DNA from: Tubiluchus corallicola
Taxonomy: Eukaryota; Priapulida; Priapulimorpha; Priapulimorphida; Tubiluchidae
Direction of reading: 5' to 3'
DNA length: 64,000 nt
NCBI GenBank assembly: GCA_030141605.1
Contig: JAQGDQ010000045.1
Coordinates: 744,001 to 808,000 of the forward strand
Shown here piece after piece: positions 38,201 to 50,900 of the stretch (positions within the stretch are counted from its first letter, which is position 1; each line of letters starts with the position of its first letter). Position numbers and translations under genes: made by a program. The notes beneath the pieces were generated by a model. The model did not search any database. It was not told where the DNA came from and saw nothing but the letters and a program-made list of their open reading frames with translations.

Positions 38201-41200
38201 TTTCAGATAAGTTTTCGAACCATCAGTAAAAAGCTGTATTACAAAGATTATACATATTACTCGATTTTGTTCTGCAGTAAAACCACTAATAATTTGTTTG
38301 AAAATTGAAAACAAAATTCTATATCTATAGCATTTTGAGCTCAAATCGAATTCGAACAAAAAAATATCAGCAATGTATTGACATTTTTTTCATTCACAAG
38401 TTACTTAACAATAGGAGACGTGCAATACAGAACTGAAACCTCAGATTAGATAAAAAATTACACACCGAGTTATACCGATAAATCCAGTAAGCCACCCCCT
38501 ATTATTATGCCCTTAGCCTGCCGCTAAACGTATGATGGTAAAGTGAACTATTCCACAGTTATCCTAAGACTGTAAGCTAGTAATATTCTAACGCAAGACT
38601 TCTAAGATATCAAAAAAAAATTGTGCCACATCAGAATACTCAGTGTGCAAGACAATTCCTTAAACTGTTTTACAGAATATATAAACAAGGTTGCATAGTG
38701 TTGTTAAAAAGTATTACCATAAATCTTCTATCCAAATTGGCCAATATCGTAAAAAATTCTTAAATATCAGGCACTGATATCTGGACTAGTCATTTAGAAT
38801 ACTAATGCTGACTACACAAATTTCAAATATAATATTAAGATTTGAGGCTTACATTGTAGTGCAAAATAAATTCTTAGCATCATGCAGAAAACTAATGTTA
38901 CTGGCGAATGTACTATTTTGATATTAGATTCTATAATCTATAATATTAGATTAATTACTAGATCTGTTATTAGGTGTTATTTCTTATTACAAAACACTAA
39001 AATGAAAGTTGGAAAAATAATGTATAGAATATTTATAATGACTTGATTGAGTAATGAATGTTTTGAAGGACCATAAAAATTTAATAATTATTCTCTCACA
39101 TGTCAGTACCGACCGGTTATTATAATTTCTAAAATAAAATGCCAAGTTACCTGGTCAATTCTGCACCTGGTTTTGCATTATGCTGTGTTCACCTTGTTAT
39201 TTTCCCCCCAGTCCCTAGGTACAGCACACGTGTATGTGTATGGCTACGAGGATGTTCAAATTTCCCTGGGGCAAATACCTAATCATGCTCTATGACAACA
39301 AACGAATTCTTGAAAAGCTTACAGTTCTCCCATAACTTTATTATGAAGTTTCAAAAGAAAGACTGACTCACAATGTGTCTGTAAGTGTATTGAGCTAGTT
39401 GTATTAATATGCCTATTGTAAAAATATGACAAAAATCTTCAAAAAATTACTTGAGTTCAGCCAAAATCACCATTTAGGAAATCAAAACCAACAAACCATC
39501 AGTGCCATACGTGTAAAATTAATAACAGCCGTCCCTTCACTGTAATAGGTTTAGAACTGAACAGCATCAGATCTTAGTTTCTGGCTATATGCATCAGTCC
39601 ACTAATTTTGAACAGTGAAACAGTTTGAGGTGTGTAGCAAATTACATTAATTGTTCTGTTTGTATCAAACAGATTTTAATGAAAGAATGATGTACATTTT
39701 CACACATACAGTAAAAAGTTATGAGCAGCACAGTTATACATATGCTGAACCATTGTTTTTGTGTTCATATCAAAAGCAAAAATCTGACAGCAAAAAGTAA
39801 TATAAATTTTGCGAAATCGCGAATGAACTCCTATTTATTGTCTAATATGCCAAGAGTGCAATTTGGAAGTATTTGGACTGATAACATGTCAAGCACACTG
39901 GTTATGTCTTAAAAAACAAAAGAAACCTTTAAAGGATAAAACAGTAACTCGTCTAGTTTATAATTTTTTTCAACGTAATAACAATTTGTATGTATGTTTG
40001 TGTTGCTGTGGAATAAATTCATAATTCATAATTAAAATTAGGCATGCTTGAGGTCGCTCATTGTCTCATGTTCTAACACTGACAATTTTTTAAATTTTTA
40101 TCATTGCTTTTCTACTGCTTTTTGAAAAAATTGAGATTGTGGCCAAGTAAATTTTAGATGGTTCAGACCTTCACAAGCAAAAGCAAAAATTCGTGAATAG
40201 CTATTTACGATTCATACATGTAGTGTTTTCTCAATCAACTTTACTACTCTTTTAGGCTACTTACTACTTTTACTAAAGCCTATGCATGTGTAGGTGCACA
40301 CAGCAACATTAAAATACAGAATTCGGAAGAGGTTCACATATAAATACAAAATAATAATAGGATAATATTAGCACACTTCATACAATAAAGATCAAAAATG
40401 AGGAAGTGTTTCATTGACATTCTTAACATTGAAATAACCTAGACTAAAACATGCCAAACAAGGGAACATTTGTTTTCTCAGAGATATTGCATTTGTGATC
40501 TGACCATACTGGGCTTCCTTTTATAATTAATATAACATACAGCATTCCTAAAAACACTTTAGACAATTTTAATTATCATTCTAATTAGTTGGCTGTTAGC
40601 TACTGCCATTTTAATGTAGAATAAAATGTAGCTATGACCACCTAAATTAGAATGAGAACTAAAAATTATATATTTACATCAATTCTGATTACCTGACAAT
40701 ATATGTACCAGTGTCTACCTGCAGCAAATTATGCTTTAAGTTATAAAATGATTAACAAAACAAATCAGATTATATAGTTTATATTTAAAAATGCATGCAT
40801 GCTTGTCAGTGTTAATATTTTTGCAGAAATAGTTTGCAATGAATTGCAAAGTGGTAGGAATAGAAATTTGAAATTAAAGTAAGACAGGCTTACCATATGC
40901 TACTAAATTACTGATTTTATGTGTCTTTCTGGTCTGTATAAGCTATGACAGTGCCATTAGGCATTTGCAATTTTATTGAAAGAAAACAGGATAATTTTTC
41001 AGATACGATCCTATTATGATGTACAGTAAAAGTGCACATTTTATCACCTCTAATAATGCCAAAATGTTCCTGATAATTATTTAAATATTAGCTTAGAAAC
41101 TTAATTAATGGCCGGTAAGCACAGCTAGTGATAATATCACAAGTTCAGAAGTGAATATAAGATTTTGTAATGGCAGAAACATTGCTTGAGCATGTATGTC

Positions 41201-42288
41201 CCACGCACTCGTGAGAGTAAAAATTAAAATGGAGCACTACTATAGACTTGTACGATACACACCAGCTCGGCATTTTTATGTTTAATTTTTTTTAAATTTC
41301 AAGTTTATCATTAAAAAATTTAAATTTTAATTTCACACTGTATCAACATTTAAATTCACTAAAGTGTAGTACGTTACAAGAGAAATGTGTTCCATAATCT
41401 GATACAGTGTCTATTTTTTGTGCAATGATTAGTAATTAAGCTCAGAAGTTAGGGGCAGCAATCTTAATGGTTACTGCGTAAAGCACAAAAAGAACATACA
41501 TCAAGAACACACTTCACCAACTAAACAAATGTATGGAGTCCGCATTGTCTGAGATAGTGAAACACAGGTTTGGCACAAGCATTTTAAATTATTAAGAATG
41601 TTCTTTTTCGATTACATTAGTCTTTCCAACTGGTAAGCACAAAACTAAGTAACACAACGTTATATGCAAAGTTTCTTGGAACATACTTTAAAACTACCCT
41701 TTCTTCCCCTTTAAATTTTGGAATTTGTGTTTTTCAAGTTCGTGTAGAGCAATTTTACATCAAATTTTGTTTGGATTAAAACTATATTTGATAAACCAAT
41801 TGAGCAAAAAAGTTAGTATCGCAAAATAATTTTGATTGTGGTTTTCATCACTAAATATCTAAGGCTGTATCTTGAAATCAGTTGTGCTTACTACTAACCA
41901 ATGCTCCAACAAATTTTGCTGTAAAGGTTTAGATGTTGCAAATGGCTCTAGTAAGCTGTGTACTAAAGCCCAAAACGTACCTAGTTGCTGCTCACTCGGG
42001 GATAATGGGTGAACTCTGCAACTATATCACAACTATTTGAGTGTTATTTTACTTGCATGGAAAGTTTTTTTTGGGACATACTTTAAAATTACCGCTCTCT
42101 TCTCTTTGGCAACTACAAGTGCCAAAAGAACTTGGAATATAAAAAGCCAGAAACAAAAAAAATAACTAATGAAAGTAAAAAAATCACACATTTTTCTTAA
42201 AATACAGCTCAAAAGGATTTTACACACATATCACAATTTAATATTTTGCTCAGATAAATTAAGGGAATTACTAATTATTATTATATAA

Positions 42289-42372
42289 CAACACATTCTC
42301 ATTAATTTTACATTGTTAATAATATTAACACAACACATTCTTATTCATTTTACATCGTTAATAACATTAACA
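42289..42372. repeat. 42-bp tandem duplication
   Basis: Two diverged copies starting CAACACATTCT (42289 and 42331), each containing TTTTACAT..GTTAATAA.ATTAACA. Confidence 0.85.
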
Positions 42373-42782
42373 ATGCAAAACTAAAACTAGTAATAGGCAT
42401 AACAAAGAATTAAACCAGAAAGTGTGGTTAATGCGCCGAATTTAAACCTTTTTAAGGAGAGATTGAGGGCTCCACGATACTCGATAGTCATGCTTTAGGA
42501 AGCCAAATTTACTATGAATGATAAACTTAACAAGAACAAGCTTAACTAGCGAAATCAGATGTCTGACGGAGGAAATAAAATCAATAAAGCCAACACAATT
42601 TAAATCAGGACCGACTTTTTGCGCTATCCTTGTTACTGAAGCAGGAAAGTAATTGCATTTACATACATACGATAATTGAATAAAGATATATTATTATTAC
42701 TACTAAAGTATTTCCTGTGACTTTGCGATCAATTAATTATCGCTCTATATAGTCAGTGATGAGAAGCAAAATCGTACCTTAC

Positions 42783-42965
42783 CTTTAATAAGCCTATCAT
42801 ACGCCTCAGAAAGAAATCAGTTCAAAAATGAAACATTAATACACTTTACCGCTTCGTGTGACCCACAACTAATTCATTGCCACAAGCGCCATGATGCCAA
42901 TAACTTGCGTTTCTGTCACGTGGTGTATAAACTTATCCATGATTGGACAGGAGATTCTTTTGCGT
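42783..42965 (-). promoter_or_regulatory. Possible minus-strand promoter and non-coding first exon(s)
   Basis: Reading the minus strand: a CCAAT box (ATTGG on plus, near 42942), a CACGTG E-box at 42917-42922 in GTCACGTGG context, an AAGCG|gtaaag donor, then a polypyrimidine tract and ctgag acceptor, a 22-nt stretch and a consensus donor AAAG|gtaagg ending at 42783. The position just downstream of PINX1 suits the 5' end of the BCL9-like gene. Inferred only. Confidence 0.25.
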
Positions 42966-44573
42966 TTACTCTACGACTCATCTGTTGTGAAACCAGTCAC
43001 TACTTAGTACTCACTAGAAACACTGTTACAATGATTTTTAACTTTTAGCAGTAAAATGCTTTCTGCACTAATATCAAAACAGCAAATAAATACAGGAAAT
43101 CTTTATTCCACACTCTTCAGCAAATTTATTTCACTATTGCAATTATGAAGAAGCAAAAAATTATTGTGAATGGATAATATTATAATCAATATTCAGTTTC
43201 GGAAAGGAAATACGAGTGCACTTTCACAAGGATTGGAAGAAAAATTTTATTCAAAAGTTCTACGCATTTCAGTGATTGTAATTAATTTGAAAGTTACAAA
43301 AATCGCTTGGCAATTTTAGTAATAGTAATTATACACTTTGGTAATAAATATCACCGGACAATCTAGTTAACTGACTTTCTTTTCTTTTGTTCATTGTCCT
43401 GTTGTTATTCCAATTCTTCGCTAATTACGTTGCCTGCTTTATCTGTATTATTATTAATAATTGAATGTATATTTAACACCTTAACTATCTCAAACACCTT
43501 AATAATAAATATCACATCTTTCTAATTTTTTAAAACCATGTTTGAATAGGGTTAATATCATACAAGATGTATATTTAATAATAGTGTCTAGTAGTTTAAG
43601 GTTACATCATTCCATGTCACTCAACAATTGCTTTTCTTTTTATTATTATTTCTTATTCATTAAGTTTAAAAACAATCTTATCATACAAGTACATACTATT
43701 TCTGTTTCACAGGTACTCTTGATTAAATTTTTAGATATTTGCTTATATTTACCTACTACTAGTATACTTTTACTTATTTAATACTCGTTTACTTTAATTT
43801 TGCACTTTTGTTTTGCATAATTTCCATAATACATGTATTATATTTCTTTTGCAGTTGCTTGCCATCAATTTAACTTTAATTCTTTTCCTACACTCTTTAT
43901 TTCTTGCTAAATACTGGAGCACTGAGTAAAGTCATCGAAAAAAATTACTTTGTATGTGTACTAATATCATCAAATTTCAATATCAGCAGTATCACCAATA
44001 CTATAATAAAAAGTGTAAGCTGGAAGTTACTTGTAACTTTGAAAGCCGCAACTACAAAGGCATATTGCTAGCATAATATTGTGAAGATGTGTTACTGTTA
44101 CATTTTGTAGTTGCTACTGTCAATGTACATGTATACAATAGGGTGTATTCAGTCACAACTTGTTATAGGTGCCATTATACTTGTCTACAGCAGCTGCACT
44201 AAAATAGAATAGAAAATCCATCTACTTAAAAGTCCAAAAACTGTGTTCAGTAGAAAAACATGATGCAAACAGGCATTCCATTCTAGATGAATTTAAGCAA
44301 CCATAACAGGATAATAATAATAAAACAGGATGACAATAATAATGTATGTCATATGCCAATATTTTCCCTAAACAGTTATTCATCAGGCCAACTACTTTAA
44401 GCAGGTTGTATGAGAGTTATCAATCAAATAAACAATGGCACATACAAAGCAAGTTAAATTATCTATTGTTTTATCGAAAAAATAAGACATACTTGACAAA
44501 ATTACAAAACTAGATGATATGCCGCCTTTTACAACAACTTTAATTAGATCAAATTTCCTAGCTTTGCTATGCG

Positions 44574-44960
44574 TCAACAGCGAGTTTTGTTGGAACATGT
44601 TTCTTTGGATTTACGACAATCTGAGATCGCTCTTTTTGCATTTCTCTTGCATTTTCCCGTGCTTTTACTGTTCTTAATGACAACAGCATCATCCTGCTTG
44701 GTCTTAAGTTCTTTCTTCTTTTTATTAAACATTAAACCATCTGTGACAGGCATTGACGTGTCTGTACTAAATAATTTTGGCAAACAAGAGCCATCGTTAT
44801 CTGCTTTATCTGACGATATACTTTGGGTCCGCTCTTGTTTAGACTTTTTCTTCAATTCATCCATTTTCTTTGAGAAGTAGTCCTGTAAGGACATTGTCGA
44901 GGTAAAAAGGGGCTCGTTTCTCTCTTCTTCAAGAGAAGCAGAATCAGCACTGTTAACTTC
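44574..44960 (-). CDS. PINX1: PINX1 exon 5 (C-terminus)
   Basis: Acceptor gctttttttag; 128 codons to a stop at 44574. An acidic Ser/Glu linker leads to the SLQDYFSKKMDELKKK motif and a Lys-rich, Cys-containing tail. A minus-strand ATTAAA about 35 nt past the stop (TTTAAT near 44537) may be the poly(A) signal. Confidence 0.93.
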   Translation of the reverse strand, partial: EVNSADSASLEEERNEPLFTSTMSLQDYFSKKMDELKKKSKQERTQSISSDKADNDGSCLPKLFSTDTSMPVTDGLMFNKKKKELKTKQDDAVVIKNSKSTGKCKRNAKRAISDCRKSKETCSNKTRC

Positions 44961-47900
44961 CTAAAAAAAGCAAAGCAAATGAATGTGAGACTGTTTCTCA
45001 AAAAAAGATCAACAAAAAAAGTGTTCAGGGTAACAGGGCTAATTATCACTTGACTATGCCTGGTCTAGTATGTGTGAGATGATTCAGTAAGGTAATGCAG
45101 AGAATCACTAGCTTAACAGTTGTACACACAATTTGTTTAGATTGATAAGCTAGGCTTAACAGGAAGAGATAAACTTCTTTTGACTTTTTAGTTAAACTCA
45201 ATGCGGCTCTAAATCACATTATGTTATAAATTGCAACACCTGTTAGCTTGCGTCACATGCGTGGGTACACGAATATTACATTATAGAGAAAGTTCTTCAC
45301 GTTAAAGGTAAACCACTGAAGCCAGGTCTTCATCTGAGCAGTTTCACCTGGATATTAGGCCACTCAGTAGAGAGTGGTTTTCTGTCTTAAACAGATGTAT
45401 GTTTACAGGTCAAATACTTTTCATCTCATATCCTGTGCTCCCAGAGTTCTGATGCATGTCTCACAGCCCTAAGGAGATGCTAGCAATCACAGAAAGATGT
45501 AACGGTATAACACATCTTATGCTATTACTGTCATAAGTCATCAACTGTTAAATGCTATTTGGTGAGTCAGCACGACAGGGATGATAGACTATAAATTAGT
45601 CAAATTCACTTGAGGAGTGAGATGGTTTGTTTCTATCGGAACCGGTTATCGACACATAGATGTTTAACCTGCTGGAAACGTTGTCGGTGAGACACTGTCA
45701 TACAAACATCTGTAAGCTGTGACTGTCAGTGTAGACTATCTTATTGAAAGTGAACATTCAGCAGAACAAGGGTACCTCGCCAATATTCTGTGGAACAGGT
45801 TTTCCTTTTTTGTACATTAATGCTCACTGTCATTTTTTTTTAATATTTGTAATCCTATTAAATTAGTTGCTACATGTCATTAAATAGTACCTTTCTTGTT
45901 TATTATGAATTAGGTAAAATGTCATTAACAGAAGAAAGAAAACAACCCATTTTTTTTATAAAACTATGAACAGAATATTTATTCTGTTTATAAAATTAGC
46001 ATAAATAATCAGCTCAACATCTTTCGGCGCAAGCTACATCAAAACTGGTTTTCGAGTATCAACAATAAATAACTTAGCAGCAAGCACACATTGTGACCAC
46101 TCAGCTACTTTTTTCCATTGTTGGGTCATTAATTTTATCATACTGAAGGCTTCAACAAGTGGTACTGCAGCAACTACTGTACTGCTATAAGTTCAATGTG
46201 CATCATGACAGCAAAAAAACTAGATCGAGTGGGCATGAAAGGCTTGAGGAATTTAAATGGAGTAGTCATCTCCAGGCTCTTCAAGGTAAATGAACACACT
46301 GCACCATCAACAACCTCTTACCGTGGAATACTCCGAACCGACTTAAATACAGTATACAACAATGAAGAGTGCAAAGGCAGACAACTTCTCTGGAGAATGT
46401 TCCACTTTTTTGCAAAATACACAAAATTCTAGTTAATATTTAGAGTATCCTAAGAATGAAGTTAACATACCTGAGAATCTAGCTGCACAGTTGAGTTCAT
46501 CAAAGATGGACGATTCCCTAATATGCACGCTATGTCATTTCTGGTAGCTAATGACAAATCTTTCCCTCGGGTGAACTTGTGATAACTGTTACAAAAACAC
46601 CAATATGTTATACATGGATATGGTTAAAAAAGCTTACTAAGTACTAATTAGAATATATTTCATTAATATATATATACTAAACTATTTGCAATTTTAATTA
46701 GGCACTTTGCGAGAAATATATATAGGATAGCATAACACATATACCACTTGGTACAACTGTGTAACTTAGGTGATCATATATCATGTAACAATTAAAAATT
46801 TATGTATGAAGGTTTGGTCACAAGGTTCTATATATTGTACATCATGTCTGTAAACTATATAGGACCTAAAAGGTATTTTGCTTTTCACTTCAGCAGTTTC
46901 TAAGTTATCACATCATATATTACCAACACCCAAACCTTCACTAAATGTGACACACTTGCTTTACTGTAGTACATTATGTTACAAACGGGTCAAAGTTGCC
47001 TCAATGGCAAAAGATTGCTGAAACATGTCACAGTGTCGTGAAACATAATTTAATTCCACAGTACAAGTAACACTTACTGCACACGTCTTTTAGATGTTTT
47101 TGACTGCTTCTCTAAACTTCTAACTCGCTGTTTTGCAGTTTTCACATTCGTACTTGTTGAATGTGTTTGATTCAAGTCATCTAGTAACTTGTTAAAGTCA
47201 TCCTGGTGTGCAATCCACTTATCTTCATCATTTACCGTAAACCCAACACCTAGCGTTATTAGAAAGAAAAATCACGTACAGATTCTGAAAATTTGACATA
47301 AGTTAATTATTGTTTTATAAAGCAACTTTATGCAACAGACATGAAGGAACAGCTATTGCTATCAGCTCTTGTTAAATCAACATATGCAAACATATAATAC
47401 ATACATACACTAATGTTTCCATTGGGTATGTGGGTACACATTACCTGTATTGTTTATTACCCGAGCTTAATATCTCTACCCAGTTAATGAAAATGCAGAC
47501 ATTATTTGTACCCATTGTTAGAGAATTTAAAATTTAAATGCTATCTTCTGCTGTGTGCTTTTACAGTAGGTACATACTAGCAAACTATTAAATGCTGTTG
47601 CATTGGTAGTGCAACAGGCCAACATCCAGTAGGGACATGGCAGATCAAACCATTTTGCTGTAGGCATGACTTACAAAAAACAAGCTATAATTTACTTACC
47701 AAGAGGTTAATTATCCAAATGAAATTTATTATCAACTTTTAGAAATCTACTTCAGGCCGCTAACAAGGATAAATGGATAGTAAAGTTTAATAGCACGTAA
47801 AAAAGATAATATAGATTACTTTATTCCCCTAATCCCCATGCTGTATTAATAGTGCTCAGTGTGGTACTATCTAGGTTGACGTAGCTGACTCATTGATAAA

Positions 47901-50900
47901 GTGTGCAGAGAAGTAATTAAGGTCTAACAGATAAAACTCAGTCAAATGAATTGTGTCGGGAAAACACTAAGCTTTGCAACTCACAGCTTGTGTGTTCATG
48001 CTTTCAGAGTGTAATAAATTAATGCCTGTTGTTAACATAACAGTGTAGTTAGTTAAAATACACCAGTTGTTGTTTTTATTTATGAACATAAATGATTACA
48101 GTTTCTTTACTGCCGCTGAATCTTAACAATCGGGTGCCCAGGTACCTGACGGGTATAAAGAACAGGGTAGCTGAGTCTGACTTTTGCTGTCCGTGCAAAC
48201 ACTAACATACATGTGAATTTACAATGTAACATAGCAAAAATGTCATATATGCTGATTTTTCAGCAGTTATTACCTTTATTATCTTCTTTCATATCTAACC
48301 TAACAAAATCAGGATTGCCATCTTCATTTGCGCCTAGTCCTTTGCCTTTGGTCCATCCCATTCCTTTGAGCATCCGTTCACCAATTTTATTGGTGTCTAA
48401 AATATAGAACACTGTTCAAAGACAAATCTAATACAACTATAAATACAGCCATTGGCCGAGTGGTTAGATAGCATTTCAAAAGTATATGGTCACACTCTAT
48501 GTGACTAGATATATATAAAAAATGTAATATTTAGATAAAAAAAATCAACCTGGTTTTTGGACAGAGGTGATTACAATCTTAGTGATAAAGAATAACAGAC
48601 AATAGCAGCAAAATTCTTGAGCAGCTGGACTATCATGCCAAGACATTTAAGCAATACATTACTAACTGGGCAACTTTATTTATACACAAAGAAAATAAAG
48701 GCATAAAATGATTAGGTGAATCATGTGTTCCAGACACATGGAACTAAGGTTGGCCATTGAATGGAAAATTTCGAATTTGTGTAGAATACATGCAATTAAT
48801 TTTAAAATGTTTTGAACAGAATTTTAATCGAATAAAAACTTACATTATTGATTTAAAGTAAGAAATTGACTAATAAATTATTAATAATGATTTCCGATTT
48901 GTTACTGTAGAAAAGTTAGCAGCATTTTTATAGTTTCAAAAATAATGTAAAGATGTAAATTTAGGCCTACTGCTAGCTGATCATCTGTTTAACCTGTTCG
49001 TTAGAATAAATTGTGCTACTACTTGTAAATTTTCGATTTCAAAAAATATCAAATTTAAAAGTTCAACTTATTTAAGCCCTATCTGGATTCGAGGTATTCT
49101 TTCTGCAATTTTGTAGCTTTTAAACAAGCACAAGATTGTGAAATTTGTTCAAGGATTACCAGATGAATGCAAACTTTTCTGCCTTTTATTACACTAAATT
49201 AAGGCATTTACAATCGACAAACAAGATAACATTGCCTGATCAGTAACAACAATGTGATTTCCTTATGACAATCAGGCAACACAATTCTATGAATTTTTCG
49301 AATGTGGGACGCAGTCGAATCAAATGTTTTTAAAGGAAAACCATTTGCAGTTCTACAGCAACAGTATGATAAGTTTAAAAGCTGGAATCCATCGAGATTT
49401 TTAAGACTGCAATCGTTCTTATTTACTGAACAACAATGTCAAGTCACACACGAAATCTGCATGTCAGAGTGGGACAAATATTTAAAGTCTATTTTCAAGT
49501 AGATATTATTTGTAGTGTTCTTTAATATTATTATTATTATTTTGTAATACGTATTGCATAACTGTGATTTATTTGTGTTTAACCCAATAAGTTGAAATGT
49601 AAGTATGATACAGAACGAGTCTAGAAGTCTAGCACCGATTATTTTTCTAAACAGGTCTGATACTATGTCAAAGACTTCAGAAGTACAGTTCCCGAAAATC
49701 GAGCAGCATCGACTACGATGAGTGCCAGCTACTTTTTTTCTTACTTGTATGCCAGTCAAATAAAACATTAGTACTTAACAGATTTAGTAACCAGAACAAT
49801 TTTACACACCTCACCAAAAACCACTAGCCTAAAACATTGAAACATTATAGAGTTCATAATTCTTTTCAATTACAATTACAACAAAATTCGGTTCAGCTTT
49901 GGTCTGATATTTCAATTCTAACTTAATATTTCATTCAGAATTCAGTTCGGTAGCACAGCCAATCGTTCAGTTAAGCTTCAGCTTCGTGGCACCCAAGCAT
50001 AAAAAATCGGCTTGGGTTTGGTTGGTGAAAATGTGCCTTTGGTGCACTTCTAGGCAGCTCATGTACATTCAACTTGTTAGATGCTTTAAATGACCCTGAC
50101 TGGAAATTGAACAAGTTTGGAATACAGATGTGATATATAATGACCCTCAGAAGTATTTGAGGTTCCCCTTAAAAAAACCTCTTTTGAAACTGCAGTGTTT
50201 TTTATATTTACTTGGTAACATCTTGGTAAGGATTCAAGATTTTTTACCACTTCAGTTGCGGTATGTAATAATCAACTCTAATAAGTCGCCCGATGTTGTT
50301 ATAAAGAGCGGAATGCACGGGCCTTTGTTATTTCTTATCTGCGCCAATGACTTACTTGACAAACTAACATCAACAGTCAAAATGTTTGCTGCTGACATGA
50401 AGATATGTAAAAATATAGCCAGTTCATGGTCGTACACACTCCGGCCAGATATATCAGTCATGGATGCATGATCCAGAAAGTGGAAAATGTCATTGAAGAC
50501 AAACAAGTGTATGTAAAACTACATCTAGGGAACAACCAAGTCAAATTTAACTATATCGTGAGTGATATAACGCAAACTAAGTATCAAGGGGATCTCGGGG
50601 TACGTGTGGATAACAAGTTATCATTCAACCAACATCTGATGGTCACCAAGAAACAAAGAAAAAATATTTGGTTAATTAAAAGAACTTTTGGTTTCTTTTC
50701 ATTTCTCTAGACCCTCTAGACCTTTCCGATTCCGTATAAAACATTTGTCTGTCCTATTCTTGCTCTTCTTGACTACAGAGATGTCGTATGGAATCCATCC
50801 AGATTCCAGACTGAATGCAATCGGGAAAGTGGAATCTATGCAACGTAGAGCTATAAAAATAGTTCCTGTCATGAGACATATAACATGTTCAGAACAGATG

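Larger units (their letters stand above)
25415..44573. other. About 19 kb with no recognised coding exon; likely 5' introns/UTR of the BCL9-like gene
   Basis: If the first CECR2-like exon is internal, this interval must hold the upstream exons, because PINX1 ends at 44574 on the same strand. Seen here: exon-like stretches at about 26046-25903 and 35509-35391, a degenerate minisatellite at 28243, CpG-rich patches at about 30.9-31.2, 32.9-33.3 and 36.0-36.35 kb, SINE-like tRNA heads, a 160-bp tandem duplication, a TTCGAA-rich repeat at 38.1 kb, and a strong donor with upstream E-box and CCAAT near 42.8-42.95 kb. No DDT or WHIM1 domain could be found by eye. Confidence 0.5.
44961..48273. other. 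PINX1 introns 2-4
   Basis: The intervals 44961-46470, 46586-47077 and 47250-48273 hold no recognised gene. A plus-strand ORF at 46196-46432 has no family match and no start context and is probably chance or old repeat sequence. Confidence 0.55.

Noticed and set aside
44569-44880. 103-residue plus-strand ORF
   Set aside because: Antisense of PINX1 exon 5.
49302-49502. 66-residue plus-strand ORF beginning with ATG
   Set aside because: Composition is plausible for protein, but there is no family match, no splice context, and it lies among repeat debris in PINX1 intron 1.
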